DNA of 64,000 nt from Klebsiella ornithinolytica NBRC 105727 = ATCC 31898. GTDB lineage: Bacteria > Pseudomonadota > Gammaproteobacteria > Enterobacterales > Enterobacteriaceae. Position numbers and translations under genes: made by a program. Location: the NCBI RefSeq assembly GCF_001598295.1, contig NZ_BCYR01000003.1:248001-312000 (forward strand), given 5' to 3'. Below, piece by piece: positions 7,708-15,561 of this stretch. Numbering within the stretch: the first letter of the stretch is position 1; each line of letters opens with the position of its first letter. Under the pieces are notes generated by a model that was not told the origin of the DNA, did no database searches, and saw nothing but the letters and a program-made list of their open reading frames with translations.

Positions 7708-8823
7708 TTAAAGCTGGTGATATTTGCCTTTATCATCCCACTTATAAACCACGTAATCGGATACCTTCAGATCGCCCTTGCCATCCCAGGCTTTTTTGCC
7801 CATCACGGTATCGACGCTGTGGTTTTTCAGCCATTCGCTGGCTTTGGTGTTATCGGCTCCAACGGCATTATAGGCTGCGGCGATCGCCTGGATCGACGCG
7901 TAGGCATACAGGGTATAGCCTTCCGGTTCGAAACCGCTGGCGCGGAATTTTTCAATCACGGCTTTCCCTTCCGCAATGGTGCGCGGATCCTGACCGAAGG
8001 TCATCAGCACGCCGTCAGTGAACTGCGGGCCGCCGGCAGCGGTCACCAGCTCTTCCGTCACAATACAATCGCCGGAGAAGAATTTCGCCTGTACCCCCTG
8101 TTCTCTCATCTGACGAACCAGCGGGCCGGCTTCCGGATGGCAGCCGCCGAAATAGACCACATCAGGCTTCAGCGCACCAATTTTGGTCACCAGCGCGTTG
8201 AAGTCCTTCTCGCCCCGGGACAACCCCTCGTACAGCACCTCTTTCGTCCCGCGTTTCGCCAGCGCGGCGCGGGTGGCATCTGCCAGCCCCTGGCCATAGG
8301 TATCTTTATCGTGGATCACGGCGATTTTTTTCGCCTTCAGCACATCCAGCATATAGTTCGCCGCAATAGCCCCCTGCTGGTCGTCACGACCGCACATGCG
8401 GAACATATCTTTCATACCGCGTTCGGTGATTTGCGGGTTCGTCGAGCCCGGGGTGATCGTCAGAATACCAGCCTCATCATAGACTTCGGAGGCCGGCATG
8501 GTGGATGACGAACAGAAATGCCCCACCACGGCAGAGACACCGGACTCATCGACCAGACGGTTCGCCACCGCGACCGCCTGTTTGGGTTCGCAGGCATCGT
8601 CCCCCTGAACCAGCACAATTTTTTCGCCTTTGATTCCTCCCGCCGCATTAATATCCGCCGCCGCCTGCGAGGCCCCTTTCCAGTACTGGGCGCCATAAGT
8701 CGCATTCGGCCCGGTAAACGGTCCGGCAACACCAATCTTCACATCCGCCTGTGCGTAAAATGCCACGCTCATACAACCCGCAATCGCAAAATGAAGAGTC
8801 AACTTTTTAAGTTTCAGAGACAT
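7708..8823 (-). CDS. livK: Periplasmic branched-chain amino acid binding protein (LivK/LivJ type)
   Basis: A 371-residue precursor. A signal peptide (LTLHFAIAGCMSVAFYAQA, cleaved near residue 26) precedes the mature start ADVKIGVAGPFTGPNATYG, which is characteristic of type I Leu/Ile/Val-binding proteins, followed by NAAGGIKGEKI and the FCSSSTMPASEVY ligand loop. AGGA lies 8 nt before the ATG. It is the first and probably most highly expressed gene, with a 99-bp gap to livH. The true ligand could be an amide or another aliphatic amino acid instead. Confidence 0.92.
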   Translation of the reverse strand: MSLKLKKLTLHFAIAGCMSVAFYAQADVKIGVAGPFTGPNATYGAQYWKGASQAAADINAAGGIKGEKIVLVQGDDACEPKQAVAVANRLVDESGVSAVVGHFCSSSTMPASEVYDEAGILTITPGSTNPQITERGMKDMFRMCGRDDQQGAIAANYMLDVLKAKKIAVIHDKDTYGQGLADATRAALAKRGTKEVLYEGLSRGEKDFNALVTKIGALKPDVVYFGGCHPEAGPLVRQMREQGVQAKFFSGDCIVTEELVTAAGGPQFTDGVLMTFGQDPRTIAEGKAVIEKFRASGFEPEGYTLYAYASIQAIAAAYNAVGADNTKASEWLKNHSVDTVMGKKAWDGKGDLKVSDYVVYKWDDKGKYHQL

Positions 8824-8935
8824 TCGATATTCCTCAGCGATTTATAGCCTTGCGCCCTGTTACGGCGCGGAAAATATCAATTACTGTTTGGTTTGCCGAA
8901 GGCTGACAATGTGCCGTCACGGCCGGGGTGGAAGA

Positions 8936-8951
8936 AGCAAAAATCCCGCCA
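8936..8951 (-). promoter_or_regulatory. Possible sigma-54 promoter of the liv-type operon
   Basis: On the minus strand TGGCGGGATTTTTGCT matches the sigma-54 -24/-12 pattern TGGCAC-N5-TTGCW with two mismatches and with the invariant GG and GC correctly spaced by 10 bp. It lies about 115 bp upstream of the binding-protein start. Nitrogen control (NtrC) would suit an amino-acid or amide scavenging system, but I did not identify clear NtrC enhancers. Confidence 0.45.
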
Positions 8952-9471
8952 GGGAGAAATGGCGCGTCAGATCGCTTAGTGATGGATGGCAATAACGCGT
9001 GATAACAACGTTACCGCCTCCGGCTGACGTGCATTTCAGTACGAGTCAGGAGGTCTGTTGCCATCACGTGGCGAGTCGGGAACTGCGGCGTCCATATCGA
9101 CCAGCGAGCTAAACATAGTTGCTCTTTTCACTCGTTGCGCACTGCCCTGGTGCAAAAGTGCGAAAATGATCATGAGAGTGAATAATTTTGTTGCGGTATT
9201 GTGAACAATATAACAAGACGCGCGAGAAGCGGCGCGTTAACAGGGATTCCGCGCTATGGACGCATAGCCCACTCTTATGATTTCCATCGTGCCGGCTGAC
9301 CTCATCTGACGGCAAAAGGCGGCGATAACGACCCGACGCTGTTGCGGCGTCGTTCGCCGCCGCGCCCGCCCAGCCCACATAACAACAGGTCAGACGCGGG
9401 GAGAATACACACACTGATTGACTTGAATCCGAATCGTAGGAGAATGCATCTTCACGCAACGGCCTATAACG
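8952..9471. other. 520-bp intergenic region between divergent liv and digH
   Basis: No convincing coding sequence or RNA gene was seen. Both strands have long open frames only as shadows. It must contain the digH promoter and, if NtrC regulates liv, the enhancer sites. Confidence 0.5.
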
Positions 9472-10887
9472 ATGACGAATATGATTTTCTGCTCTCGTAG
9501 CGTCCCTGTTTTCGCTAAAGTCACCCTGTCCGCCGCGGCCGTGGCCGCCGCGCTGTTGTTGGTGAGCTGTTCCGGTAAACCGCCCGCCTCTCTGGTGACT
9601 CCGCTTCCTCCGGCGCTGAAACAGCCCCATTTACCCAAAACCCATGAACCGGTACGCGGCGTCTGGCTGACAACGGTGTCTCGTCTTGACTGGCCGCCTG
9701 TCGACTCGGTGACGACTGGCGACCCTGCGGTTCGGATCCGTCAGCAGCAGAAAGCGTTGACCGATAAACTGGATAAACTGCAAAGCCTCGGCATCAATAC
9801 CGTCTTCTTCCAGGTCAAGCCGGATGGCACCGCGCTGTGGCCGTCAAAAATTTTGCCGTGGTCCGATATGCTCACCGGCCACATCGGCCAGGATCCGGGC
9901 TACGATCCGCTCCAGTTTATGCTCGATGAAGCCCACAAACGCGGTATGCGGGTCCATGCCTGGTTTAACCCCTATCGCGTCTCTGTGAACACCCGGCCAA
10001 AAACCGTCAGCGAACTCAACGGAACCCTGTCGCAGATCCCCTCCAGCGTCTTCGTGCTGCATCGCGACTGGATCCGTACCGCCGGCGACCGCTTTGTCCT
10101 CGACCCGGGGATTCCGGAAGTCCGCGACTGGATAACCAGCATCGTTGCCGAAGTGGTGGAACACTACCCGGTTGACGGCGTGCAGTTTGACGATTACTTC
10201 TACACCGAATCGCCGGGTTCCGCGCTGAACGACACCCAGACCTACCGGAAATATGGGCAAGGATATGCCTCAAAGGCGGACTGGCGGCGACACAATACCC
10301 AGCAGCTGATTGCCCAGGTGTCACGCACCATCAAGCAGCTTAATCCCGATGTTGAGTTCGGCGTCAGTCCTGCGGGCGTCTGGCGTAACCGGTCACACGA
10401 TCCGGCAGGATCCGACACCCGCGGCGCGGCCGCCTATGATGAGTCTTACGCCGATACCCGCAGCTGGGTTCAGCAGGGGCTCCTCGACTACATCGCCCCT
10501 CAGCTGTACTGGCCCTTTGCCCGTGATGCGGCCCGCTATGATGTACTTGCTAAATGGTGGGCCGACGTGGTGAAACCGACCGGTACCCGGCTGTATATCG
10601 GCGTGGCGCTGTATAAAATTGGCGAGCCGTCGAAAAATGAGCCCGACTGGATGGTCAACGGCGGCGTTCCGGAGCTGAAGAAACAGCTGGATTTGAACGA
10701 ATCGATGCCGCAAATCCAGGGGACGATCCTGTTTCGCGAGAACTATCTCAACCAGCCGCAGACCCGGCAGGCGGTGAACTACCTGAAAAGCCGCTGGGGA
10801 AGTCGCGTCGGGCCCTCGCTCAGCCCGACGGAGACGCCGCCATTGCGTTCTGCAAGCGTGAATGGACCCACAGTAAGCGATCGGTGA
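9472..10887 (+). CDS. digH: DigH (YddW), peptidoglycan glycosyl hydrolase lipoprotein
   Basis: A 471-residue outer-membrane lipoprotein precursor. A signal peptide ending LLLVSC with the lipobox cysteine near residue 33 precedes a GHL10 (DUF187) domain. Recognisable family segments are RGVWLTTVSRLDWPP, LGINTVFFQVKPDGTALWPS, RVHAWFNPYRV and DGVQFDDYFY, the last with the acidic catalytic region. Escherichia coli DigH cleaves denuded glycan at the division septum; that role is family knowledge. The start codon is uncertain (ATG at 9472 or 9481; neither has a good ribosome binding site). Its 3' end overlaps the convergent hipA by 68 bp. Confidence 0.92.
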   Translation: MTNMIFCSRSVPVFAKVTLSAAAVAAALLLVSCSGKPPASLVTPLPPALKQPHLPKTHEPVRGVWLTTVSRLDWPPVDSVTTGDPAVRIRQQQKALTDKLDKLQSLGINTVFFQVKPDGTALWPSKILPWSDMLTGHIGQDPGYDPLQFMLDEAHKRGMRVHAWFNPYRVSVNTRPKTVSELNGTLSQIPSSVFVLHRDWIRTAGDRFVLDPGIPEVRDWITSIVAEVVEHYPVDGVQFDDYFYTESPGSALNDTQTYRKYGQGYASKADWRRHNTQQLIAQVSRTIKQLNPDVEFGVSPAGVWRNRSHDPAGSDTRGAAAYDESYADTRSWVQQGLLDYIAPQLYWPFARDAARYDVLAKWWADVVKPTGTRLYIGVALYKIGEPSKNEPDWMVNGGVPELKKQLDLNESMPQIQGTILFRENYLNQPQTRQAVNYLKSRWGSRVGPSLSPTETPPLRSASVNGPTVSDR

Positions 10888-12151
10888 TCGCCTCATATAC
10901 CGGTTGTGAAAAGTCAGGCGGTAAAGTCCCCTTTACCGCCTCAACCGCGCGGGGAACGTTATCGACAAAATAGCGCAGAATCTCCAGCATCTGCTGTTGG
11001 GCAAACCCTACCTCTTTAGCCGTAGCGAGAAAGTGACGCGGATAGAGCGTCTGGATCTCCGTTTTACGCCCTTTACTGGCCTTCAGACTCATCGACAGCT
11101 TGAGATCGCTCAGGTGCAGTCCCTTTCCGCCAAGCAGCGGAAATGCGGAGATAATGTCGTAGAACGGGGTTAAGCGGTAGCTGCCGCCCGGCTGGAGGAA
11201 AATCGAGAAGTTTTTGGCGTGGCCATCGGTTGCGCCAATCAGCCACTGGAACACCATAAACTTCATAAAGTTATAGCGATCCTCGAGTGCCTCGCTGGAG
11301 CCAACCAGAAAAGCCATAATTGCCCGAATGCCCGGCCCGCCGTCGGACTCATACTTAATCGATGACGGAATGCCGAAGGCCTGACACAGATCTTCCTGCG
11401 GCAAACGCAGCAGCACCGTTTTCTCCTGCGCCCAGCGACGGTCGAAACGCTCCACCGCCAGCGCCCTGATACTGGCTGTCTGGATAATGCTGGCGGGCGG
11501 AACGGCAAAACCCAGCGCCCGGGCCAGCGCCAGACACAAATATTCGTTATCGACGCTTTCGCTGAGATCCAGCACCGCATCCGGCTGTTTGATCTCGCCG
11601 ATGGGCAGTTTAATGATGTGGGTAGTCGGCGTGGTACCCGTCGGGATACACCACTGCTCGCCGATTTTCAGCAGCGCGGTTTTCTCCTGGGCCCCGGCCA
11701 CCGAGATCCTGAAATCATCGTGTTCGTTGACCATTCCGAGCGGTATATCCGACTGGTAGGCCGTCAGTAACGCATCCAGAGCGTGGTTATCCAGCGGCTC
11801 CCAGCTCAACGCCCCGCGGGGCACATTTTCTCCTGGCGGGAGTAACGTTACCGCCCCGACGCTGTCCCGTCCGATCTCGGCCAGCAGATCAAACGGCTGC
11901 TTTGAACGCGCCTGATAGCGCTTAACAATGCGGTCCCGTACCCGCGGACTGTCCGGCAGCAGATTGTCAAAGTAGTTAAATACCGCCTCGTCGGTGATGT
12001 TACCGTACTGCAGCGGAAGCGACAGTGAGAGCGGTCTGGCGCGCGGATTGCGCATCCACGCCTCTTCATAGCGAAAGAGATGTGCGCCGTTCGCCTGCTT
12101 GATTAGCTCGCCGACCCGCTCATTGTTCATCCATGTCACGAGAGTCGCCAT
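10820..12151 (-). CDS. hipA: HipA toxin, serine/threonine kinase
   Basis: A 443-residue kinase toxin, nearly collinear with Escherichia coli HipA. Key features are the autophosphorylated serine in ISVAGAQEKTALL (about residue 150), the catalytic loop GATDGHAKNFS and the metal-binding YDIISAFP. HipA phosphorylates glutamyl-tRNA synthetase, causing stringent-response-driven persistence (family knowledge). The ATG at 12151 overlaps the hipB stop as TAATG, giving tight coupling; a GTG two codons upstream is possible. All catalytic motifs look intact. The final 68 bp overlap the end of digH on the other strand. Confidence 0.96.
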   Translation of the reverse strand: MATLVTWMNNERVGELIKQANGAHLFRYEEAWMRNPRARPLSLSLPLQYGNITDEAVFNYFDNLLPDSPRVRDRIVKRYQARSKQPFDLLAEIGRDSVGAVTLLPPGENVPRGALSWEPLDNHALDALLTAYQSDIPLGMVNEHDDFRISVAGAQEKTALLKIGEQWCIPTGTTPTTHIIKLPIGEIKQPDAVLDLSESVDNEYLCLALARALGFAVPPASIIQTASIRALAVERFDRRWAQEKTVLLRLPQEDLCQAFGIPSSIKYESDGGPGIRAIMAFLVGSSEALEDRYNFMKFMVFQWLIGATDGHAKNFSIFLQPGGSYRLTPFYDIISAFPLLGGKGLHLSDLKLSMSLKASKGRKTEIQTLYPRHFLATAKEVGFAQQQMLEILRYFVDNVPRAVEAVKGTLPPDFSQPVYEAITDRLLWVHSRLQNAMAASPSG

Positions 12152-12423
12152 TACCACTCCAGATCCCGCGGGTTATCACGGTTATCGTCGGTATCCGGCG
12201 CATTTTTTTCGCAAATCGCCATCGACAGTTCCAGTGACTGTAAAATTTTAAACACCGTGGTTAACGTCGTTTTCTCGGGATGATTTTCAAAGTTAGAGAC
12301 GGTGGCCTGTTTAATCCCCATACGCTGAGCCAGCTCGCTCTGCGTCCACTGGTTTTTCTGGCGCACCAGCTTGAGATAGTTTGCCAGCTGAACCGGGCTG
12401 TATATCGTTGGTGAAGGGCTCAT
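12151..12423 (-). CDS. hipB: HipB antitoxin, HTH repressor
   Basis: A 90-residue Xre-type DNA-binding protein. The helix-turn-helix is QWTQSELAQRMGIKQATVSNF at about residues 25-45, followed by TTLTTVFKILQSLELSM, almost as in Escherichia coli HipB, and a C-terminal tail ending LEW. HipB neutralises HipA and represses the operon through the operators just upstream. The hydrophilic tail (NAPDTDDNRDNPRDLEW) is the Lon-sensitive, disordered region in the homologue. Confidence 0.96.
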   Translation of the reverse strand: MSPSPTIYSPVQLANYLKLVRQKNQWTQSELAQRMGIKQATVSNFENHPEKTTLTTVFKILQSLELSMAICEKNAPDTDDNRDNPRDLEW

Positions 12424-12433
12424 CGGGTTTCCT

Positions 12434-12559
12434 TATCCTCTTCTGCGGATAAAACACTGTTTATACCCTGTCAGGGATAATGTCAACCGGATTGCTCGCC
12501 GCTCTCCGCCATTTATCCCCACTAAAGGATAAACATAAAAATATCCCCTTATGGGGATA
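12434..12559. promoter_or_regulatory. hipBA promoter with four HipB operators
   Basis: Four copies of the HipB operator TATCC-N8-GGATA are visible: 12434-12451, 12462-12479 (first half TATAC), 12514-12531 and 12542-12559. Centre-to-centre spacings are 28, 52 and 28 bp, giving two symmetrical pairs. On the minus strand TTGACA (RC of 12481-12486) and TATAAA (RC of 12460-12465) form a promoter whose spacer is occupied by the second operator, explaining repression. The fourth site is an almost perfect palindrome, ATATCCCC TTAT GGGGATAT with the central bases shared. Confidence 0.93.
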
Positions 12560-12625
12560 TTTTGGGTGTTTTGGGCTTAGTCAGACGAGCTGCATGAGAG
12601 GAAAGCTCGGAACCGGACGGCGGGC

Positions 12626-13180
12626 TTAGCCGTCGACCAGCTCATCGTAGAAGGTCCGCAGACGCGAACGAAGATAGAGAACGGCTTTATGTTTGCGCGA
12701 GAGCAGCGCCTGCTCGCTGGCCCCGCACTCTTCAGCCAGCTCCTTGTAGCTGTAGCCTTGCAGTTCGGTCTTCTCAAAGACTTCGCGCTGGGCGGTCGGC
12801 AGTTCGGACAGCGCCTGATTCAGCGCCTCCCAGAGCAGCGCTTTCAGATACTCCTCTTCCGGCGTTTGCGGTACGCCAAACAGCGTCTCTGAGAGCTCAT
12901 CCTCCGGCAGACTGTCGTCCGGGCTCACATAGCCCGCCAAGGGCAGCTCACGCTTTTTACGCGCCCGGTCGGTCATCTCGTTACGTGCCGCACGAAACAG
13001 CCAGGCCGCCACGTTCTCCACCGGCTGTTCCACGGTCATCAGCTGACAGGTGACTTCCTGCAGGATATCATCCGCATCATCGCGCACCGGCGTCCGACCG
13101 CGGATAAACGCGCTCAGCCGTGAGCGGCAGGCGTTGATTGCCGATAGCAACAGCGACTCCCCGCCTGGCCCTGTTTTCAT
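12626..13180 (-). CDS. ECF-type RNA polymerase sigma factor
   Basis: A 184-residue sigma-70 family factor. Region 2 spans about residues 25-85 (DDADDILQEV... then WLFRAARNEMTDRARKKRE) and region 4 about 125-180 (LSELPTAQREVFEKTELQGYSYKELAEECGASEQALLSRKHKA). The start at 13180 (MKTGPGGES) gives the expected ECF length. It follows the membrane-protein gene by 5 bp in the same direction, an arrangement that suggests the membrane protein is its regulator. I cannot assign the ECF group or stimulus. Confidence 0.9.
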   Translation of the reverse strand: MKTGPGGESLLLSAINACRSRLSAFIRGRTPVRDDADDILQEVTCQLMTVEQPVENVAAWLFRAARNEMTDRARKKRELPLAGYVSPDDSLPEDELSETLFGVPQTPEEEYLKALLWEALNQALSELPTAQREVFEKTELQGYSYKELAEECGASEQALLSRKHKAVLYLRSRLRTFYDELVDG

Positions 13181-13185
13181 CTGAC

Positions 13186-13611
13186 TCACTCGTCTGGCGT
13201 CGTTTTGACCGCGTCGTTCTGCGGCGGGGTTTTCTCCTCCCGGCGTTCGTGCCAGCCGCAATGCCCGCGCGGGTCGCGAGAAGCGCGATGGTGGAAGCGC
13301 TGAATAAACTCTTCGCGCTGTTCCGGACTCATCTTCATCCAGCGTTCGTGCATCCGGCGACGCATCCCGAACATGCCGGGGCGAAAGCCCAGACCGCCAA
13401 ACAGAATGCGCGACAGTGCCAGAATACCTAACGCCTGCCAGAAACCGATACTCTTGACGCCAAGAATGGCCGGCAGCAGCGCATTCCACAGCGACATCAC
13501 CAGCAGCCCAAGAATCGCGATCAGCACCACGCCGATAATCAGCGGTTTAGCCATTCGATGATGACCGAACCGGCGATCGCGCGCATAGCCGTGCATTCCA
13601 AAATCTCTCAT
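13186..13611 (-). CDS. Membrane protein, putative anti-sigma or sensor partner of the ECF sigma factor
   Basis: A 141-residue protein starting MRDFGMHGYARDRRFGHH. There are two hydrophobic segments, about residues 21-42 (PLIIGVVLIAILGLLVMSLWNALL) and 50-68. The C-terminal half is highly charged with EQREEFIQRFHHR and a His/Cys-containing tail (HCGWHERREE). The first gene of the pair, it is coupled to the sigma factor. The histidine-rich ends suggest metal or redox sensing, but that is speculation. It lacks the zinc-finger motif of classical ZAS anti-sigma factors. Confidence 0.7.
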   Translation of the reverse strand: MRDFGMHGYARDRRFGHHRMAKPLIIGVVLIAILGLLVMSLWNALLPAILGVKSIGFWQALGILALSRILFGGLGFRPGMFGMRRRMHERWMKMSPEQREEFIQRFHHRASRDPRGHCGWHERREEKTPPQNDAVKTTPDE

Positions 13612-13742
13612 CAGTGTGACCTCATTAACGTAGTGAAAAGTAACCTTGTGCTGAGGTAGACGAATGAGCGGCGGGAATATTGCTAAAAAAATAAAAAAAG
13701 CGGCAAGTTGCACAGTTCGATGCGCAGTCAGAACAAACGCGA

Positions 13743-14696
13743 CTAAAAACTCATTGCTAAACCGACGCCGTAGCCCCGGGTATTATCCCCGAACATATAG
13801 CGGGCGACGAGACGCGTGCGGCTGATGAACACGGGATACTGGCTGCTGTCGAGCTCCAGCCCAACTCCCAGCGAACTAAGACCGTTAAACCCAAGCTGCC
13901 CGCGCTGATCGCCCAGATACTCGGTATGCGCGCCTTCCAGCACGTAGCGCACCGGGCTTTTCAACAGCGTCCAGTCGGAAATGGGCGCCCGGCGACGCAG
14001 ATACAGCCCCAGGTTTTCGGCACTGGACTGTCCGCTGACGGCTTCCGGCGTGCTGCCAAAGGTTTGCAGGCTCATGCCGGAATAGCGCAGTTCAACATCG
14101 ATATCCTGCTCTTTGGAGAACAGTTCGTAATCCAGCATCAGCGAACCACCGAGCCCGTATGCATTAAGCCGTCCACCGTCAAGAAATTTAAAGTCCGCAT
14201 CCCGCTTATGCTCAATCAACCGGCTGCCGATCCGCACGTCGCTGGCCATGGTCCCCAGCATAAAGTTAAAAATGGGCCGCAGGACCAGCGTACCGCCCCA
14301 CTTATCGGTATACAGATTAAAGTCCAAGCCGATGCCGCCGGTCCCGGTCAGGCTGTTCCACTTCGCCGGAATAGTGCGGCTGTCATCGCCGTTGCTCAGG
14401 ACAAACTGCGGATCGTAGCGGCTGTAGCCCAGCGTTCCCTCTAAATAGATCGGATAACGTTTACTCAGGGTCGCCCCGCCGCCGAACTGGGTAATCGACA
14501 ACTGATTTTTCTCATTGGTGCCGGAGCCGATATTGAGGTCGCTGGCGGTGACGTCGGGGACGACGGTGTAGCTCATCAGCATCAGCACGGCATCGGCGCG
14601 CTGTTTTAAATGGCTACCGTCAAGAGCCAGACAGGCCGGACTGACCAGCAACAGGGCAGCAGACAGAGTGCAGGCACGTGGCAAAGAAACCATCAT
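13743..14696 (-). CDS. Outer-membrane beta-barrel protein (solitary autotransporter-barrel-like)
   Basis: A 317-residue precursor with a signal peptide (CTLSAALLLVSPACLA, cleavage near residue 24). The mature protein alternates polar and aromatic residues in short strands, ends in Phe (AMSF, the BAM insertion signal) and has no passenger domain. I associate it with the solitary outer membrane autotransporter-like barrel family, but only by overall look. It is monocistronic, with gaps of about 130 and 210 bp on the two sides. Confidence 0.7.
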   Translation of the reverse strand: MMVSLPRACTLSAALLLVSPACLALDGSHLKQRADAVLMLMSYTVVPDVTASDLNIGSGTNEKNQLSITQFGGGATLSKRYPIYLEGTLGYSRYDPQFVLSNGDDSRTIPAKWNSLTGTGGIGLDFNLYTDKWGGTLVLRPIFNFMLGTMASDVRIGSRLIEHKRDADFKFLDGGRLNAYGLGGSLMLDYELFSKEQDIDVELRYSGMSLQTFGSTPEAVSGQSSAENLGLYLRRRAPISDWTLLKSPVRYVLEGAHTEYLGDQRGQLGFNGLSSLGVGLELDSSQYPVFISRTRLVARYMFGDNTRGYGVGLAMSF

Positions 14697-14909
14697 TTCT
14701 TATTTGAAACCTCACCCGGAGATCAAAGGGTTACCCGAAAGCCTGGGCTGACAATGAAATACTGACCTGACGAAAAACAGCGGATCGGTATGATAATTCA
14801 GTATAGCGATAGTTTTGCATCCCTCCTGGCGAGCCAACGCGCGGATTGACGTATTTTCTGCCGGCCCCTGGTCGTCCGCGCGCTCAGCCGATCGTTGCAA
14901 GGCACAGAT

Positions 14910-15542
14910 TCAGGCGTTTTTTACCGCCAGCCAAACCGTGCGCCCGCCGCAGCACGGGTCGTTGACAACATGCTTCAGTAATTCAAAACCGTGGGTTTCC
15001 AGCAGCAGGCGATACGCTTCCGGCGCCAGGCTGGCATGATAGAGTTCGTCCCCCTCAAACCGCCCGATAGCTTCCCCATCGTGGGTCCCGCTGGTGAACA
15101 TCAGCGGCGCGTGCGGACGGGCATGGGCCGCAAAGCGGGCAAACATCGCGCGCTGGGCGTCACGGGTCAGATGGAAGAAGCTGTCCCACGCCAGCAGCGC
15201 GTCAAACTGCTGCCCCAGCGCCAGGGTGCGCATATCTGCCACCATCCACTGTTGTTGCGCAAAGTCCCGGCGGCAGCGGGCAATCATCGTCGGGGAGGCG
15301 TCGATGCCGGTCACCCGATATCCCCGGCGGATAAAGTAGGCGGCGACAGGCGTGCCGTTACCGCAGCCAATATCGAGAATATGACCGTCGGGTCTCACCC
15401 GCGCAAGAAACGTATCCAGCCAGGGTTGTTCAAACAAGTGGGTTGAACGCAGTTCCGCCCAGCGTCGGGCATGGCGCTCATACAGATCGATGATCTCCTT
15501 AGCGCACGGATTATCCGGGGGAGAAGGTTCCGGGGATTGCAT
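14910..15542 (-). CDS. Class I SAM-dependent methyltransferase
   Basis: A 210-residue cytoplasmic enzyme. Motif I LDIGCGNGTPVA (residues about 56-67) binds S-adenosylmethionine, the acidic post-I residue is in YRVTGIDASPTMI, and motif II-like WMVADMRTL and AWDSFFHLTRD follow. The substrate is not predictable; small-molecule methyltransferases of this UbiE/Tam-like type are common. The gene sits 20 bp downstream of the diguanylate cyclase gene, so the two may be cotranscribed. Confidence 0.85.
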   Translation of the reverse strand: MQSPEPSPPDNPCAKEIIDLYERHARRWAELRSTHLFEQPWLDTFLARVRPDGHILDIGCGNGTPVAAYFIRRGYRVTGIDASPTMIARCRRDFAQQQWMVADMRTLALGQQFDALLAWDSFFHLTRDAQRAMFARFAAHARPHAPLMFTSGTHDGEAIGRFEGDELYHASLAPEAYRLLLETHGFELLKHVVNDPCCGGRTVWLAVKNA

Positions 15543-15561
15543 ACGTTCATACTCCAGGTGT

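Noticed and set aside
7681..8508. Long + strand open frame opposite the liv binding-protein gene
   Set aside because: Composition is that of an antisense shadow of a GC-rich gene; the minus-strand protein has a signal peptide and family motifs.
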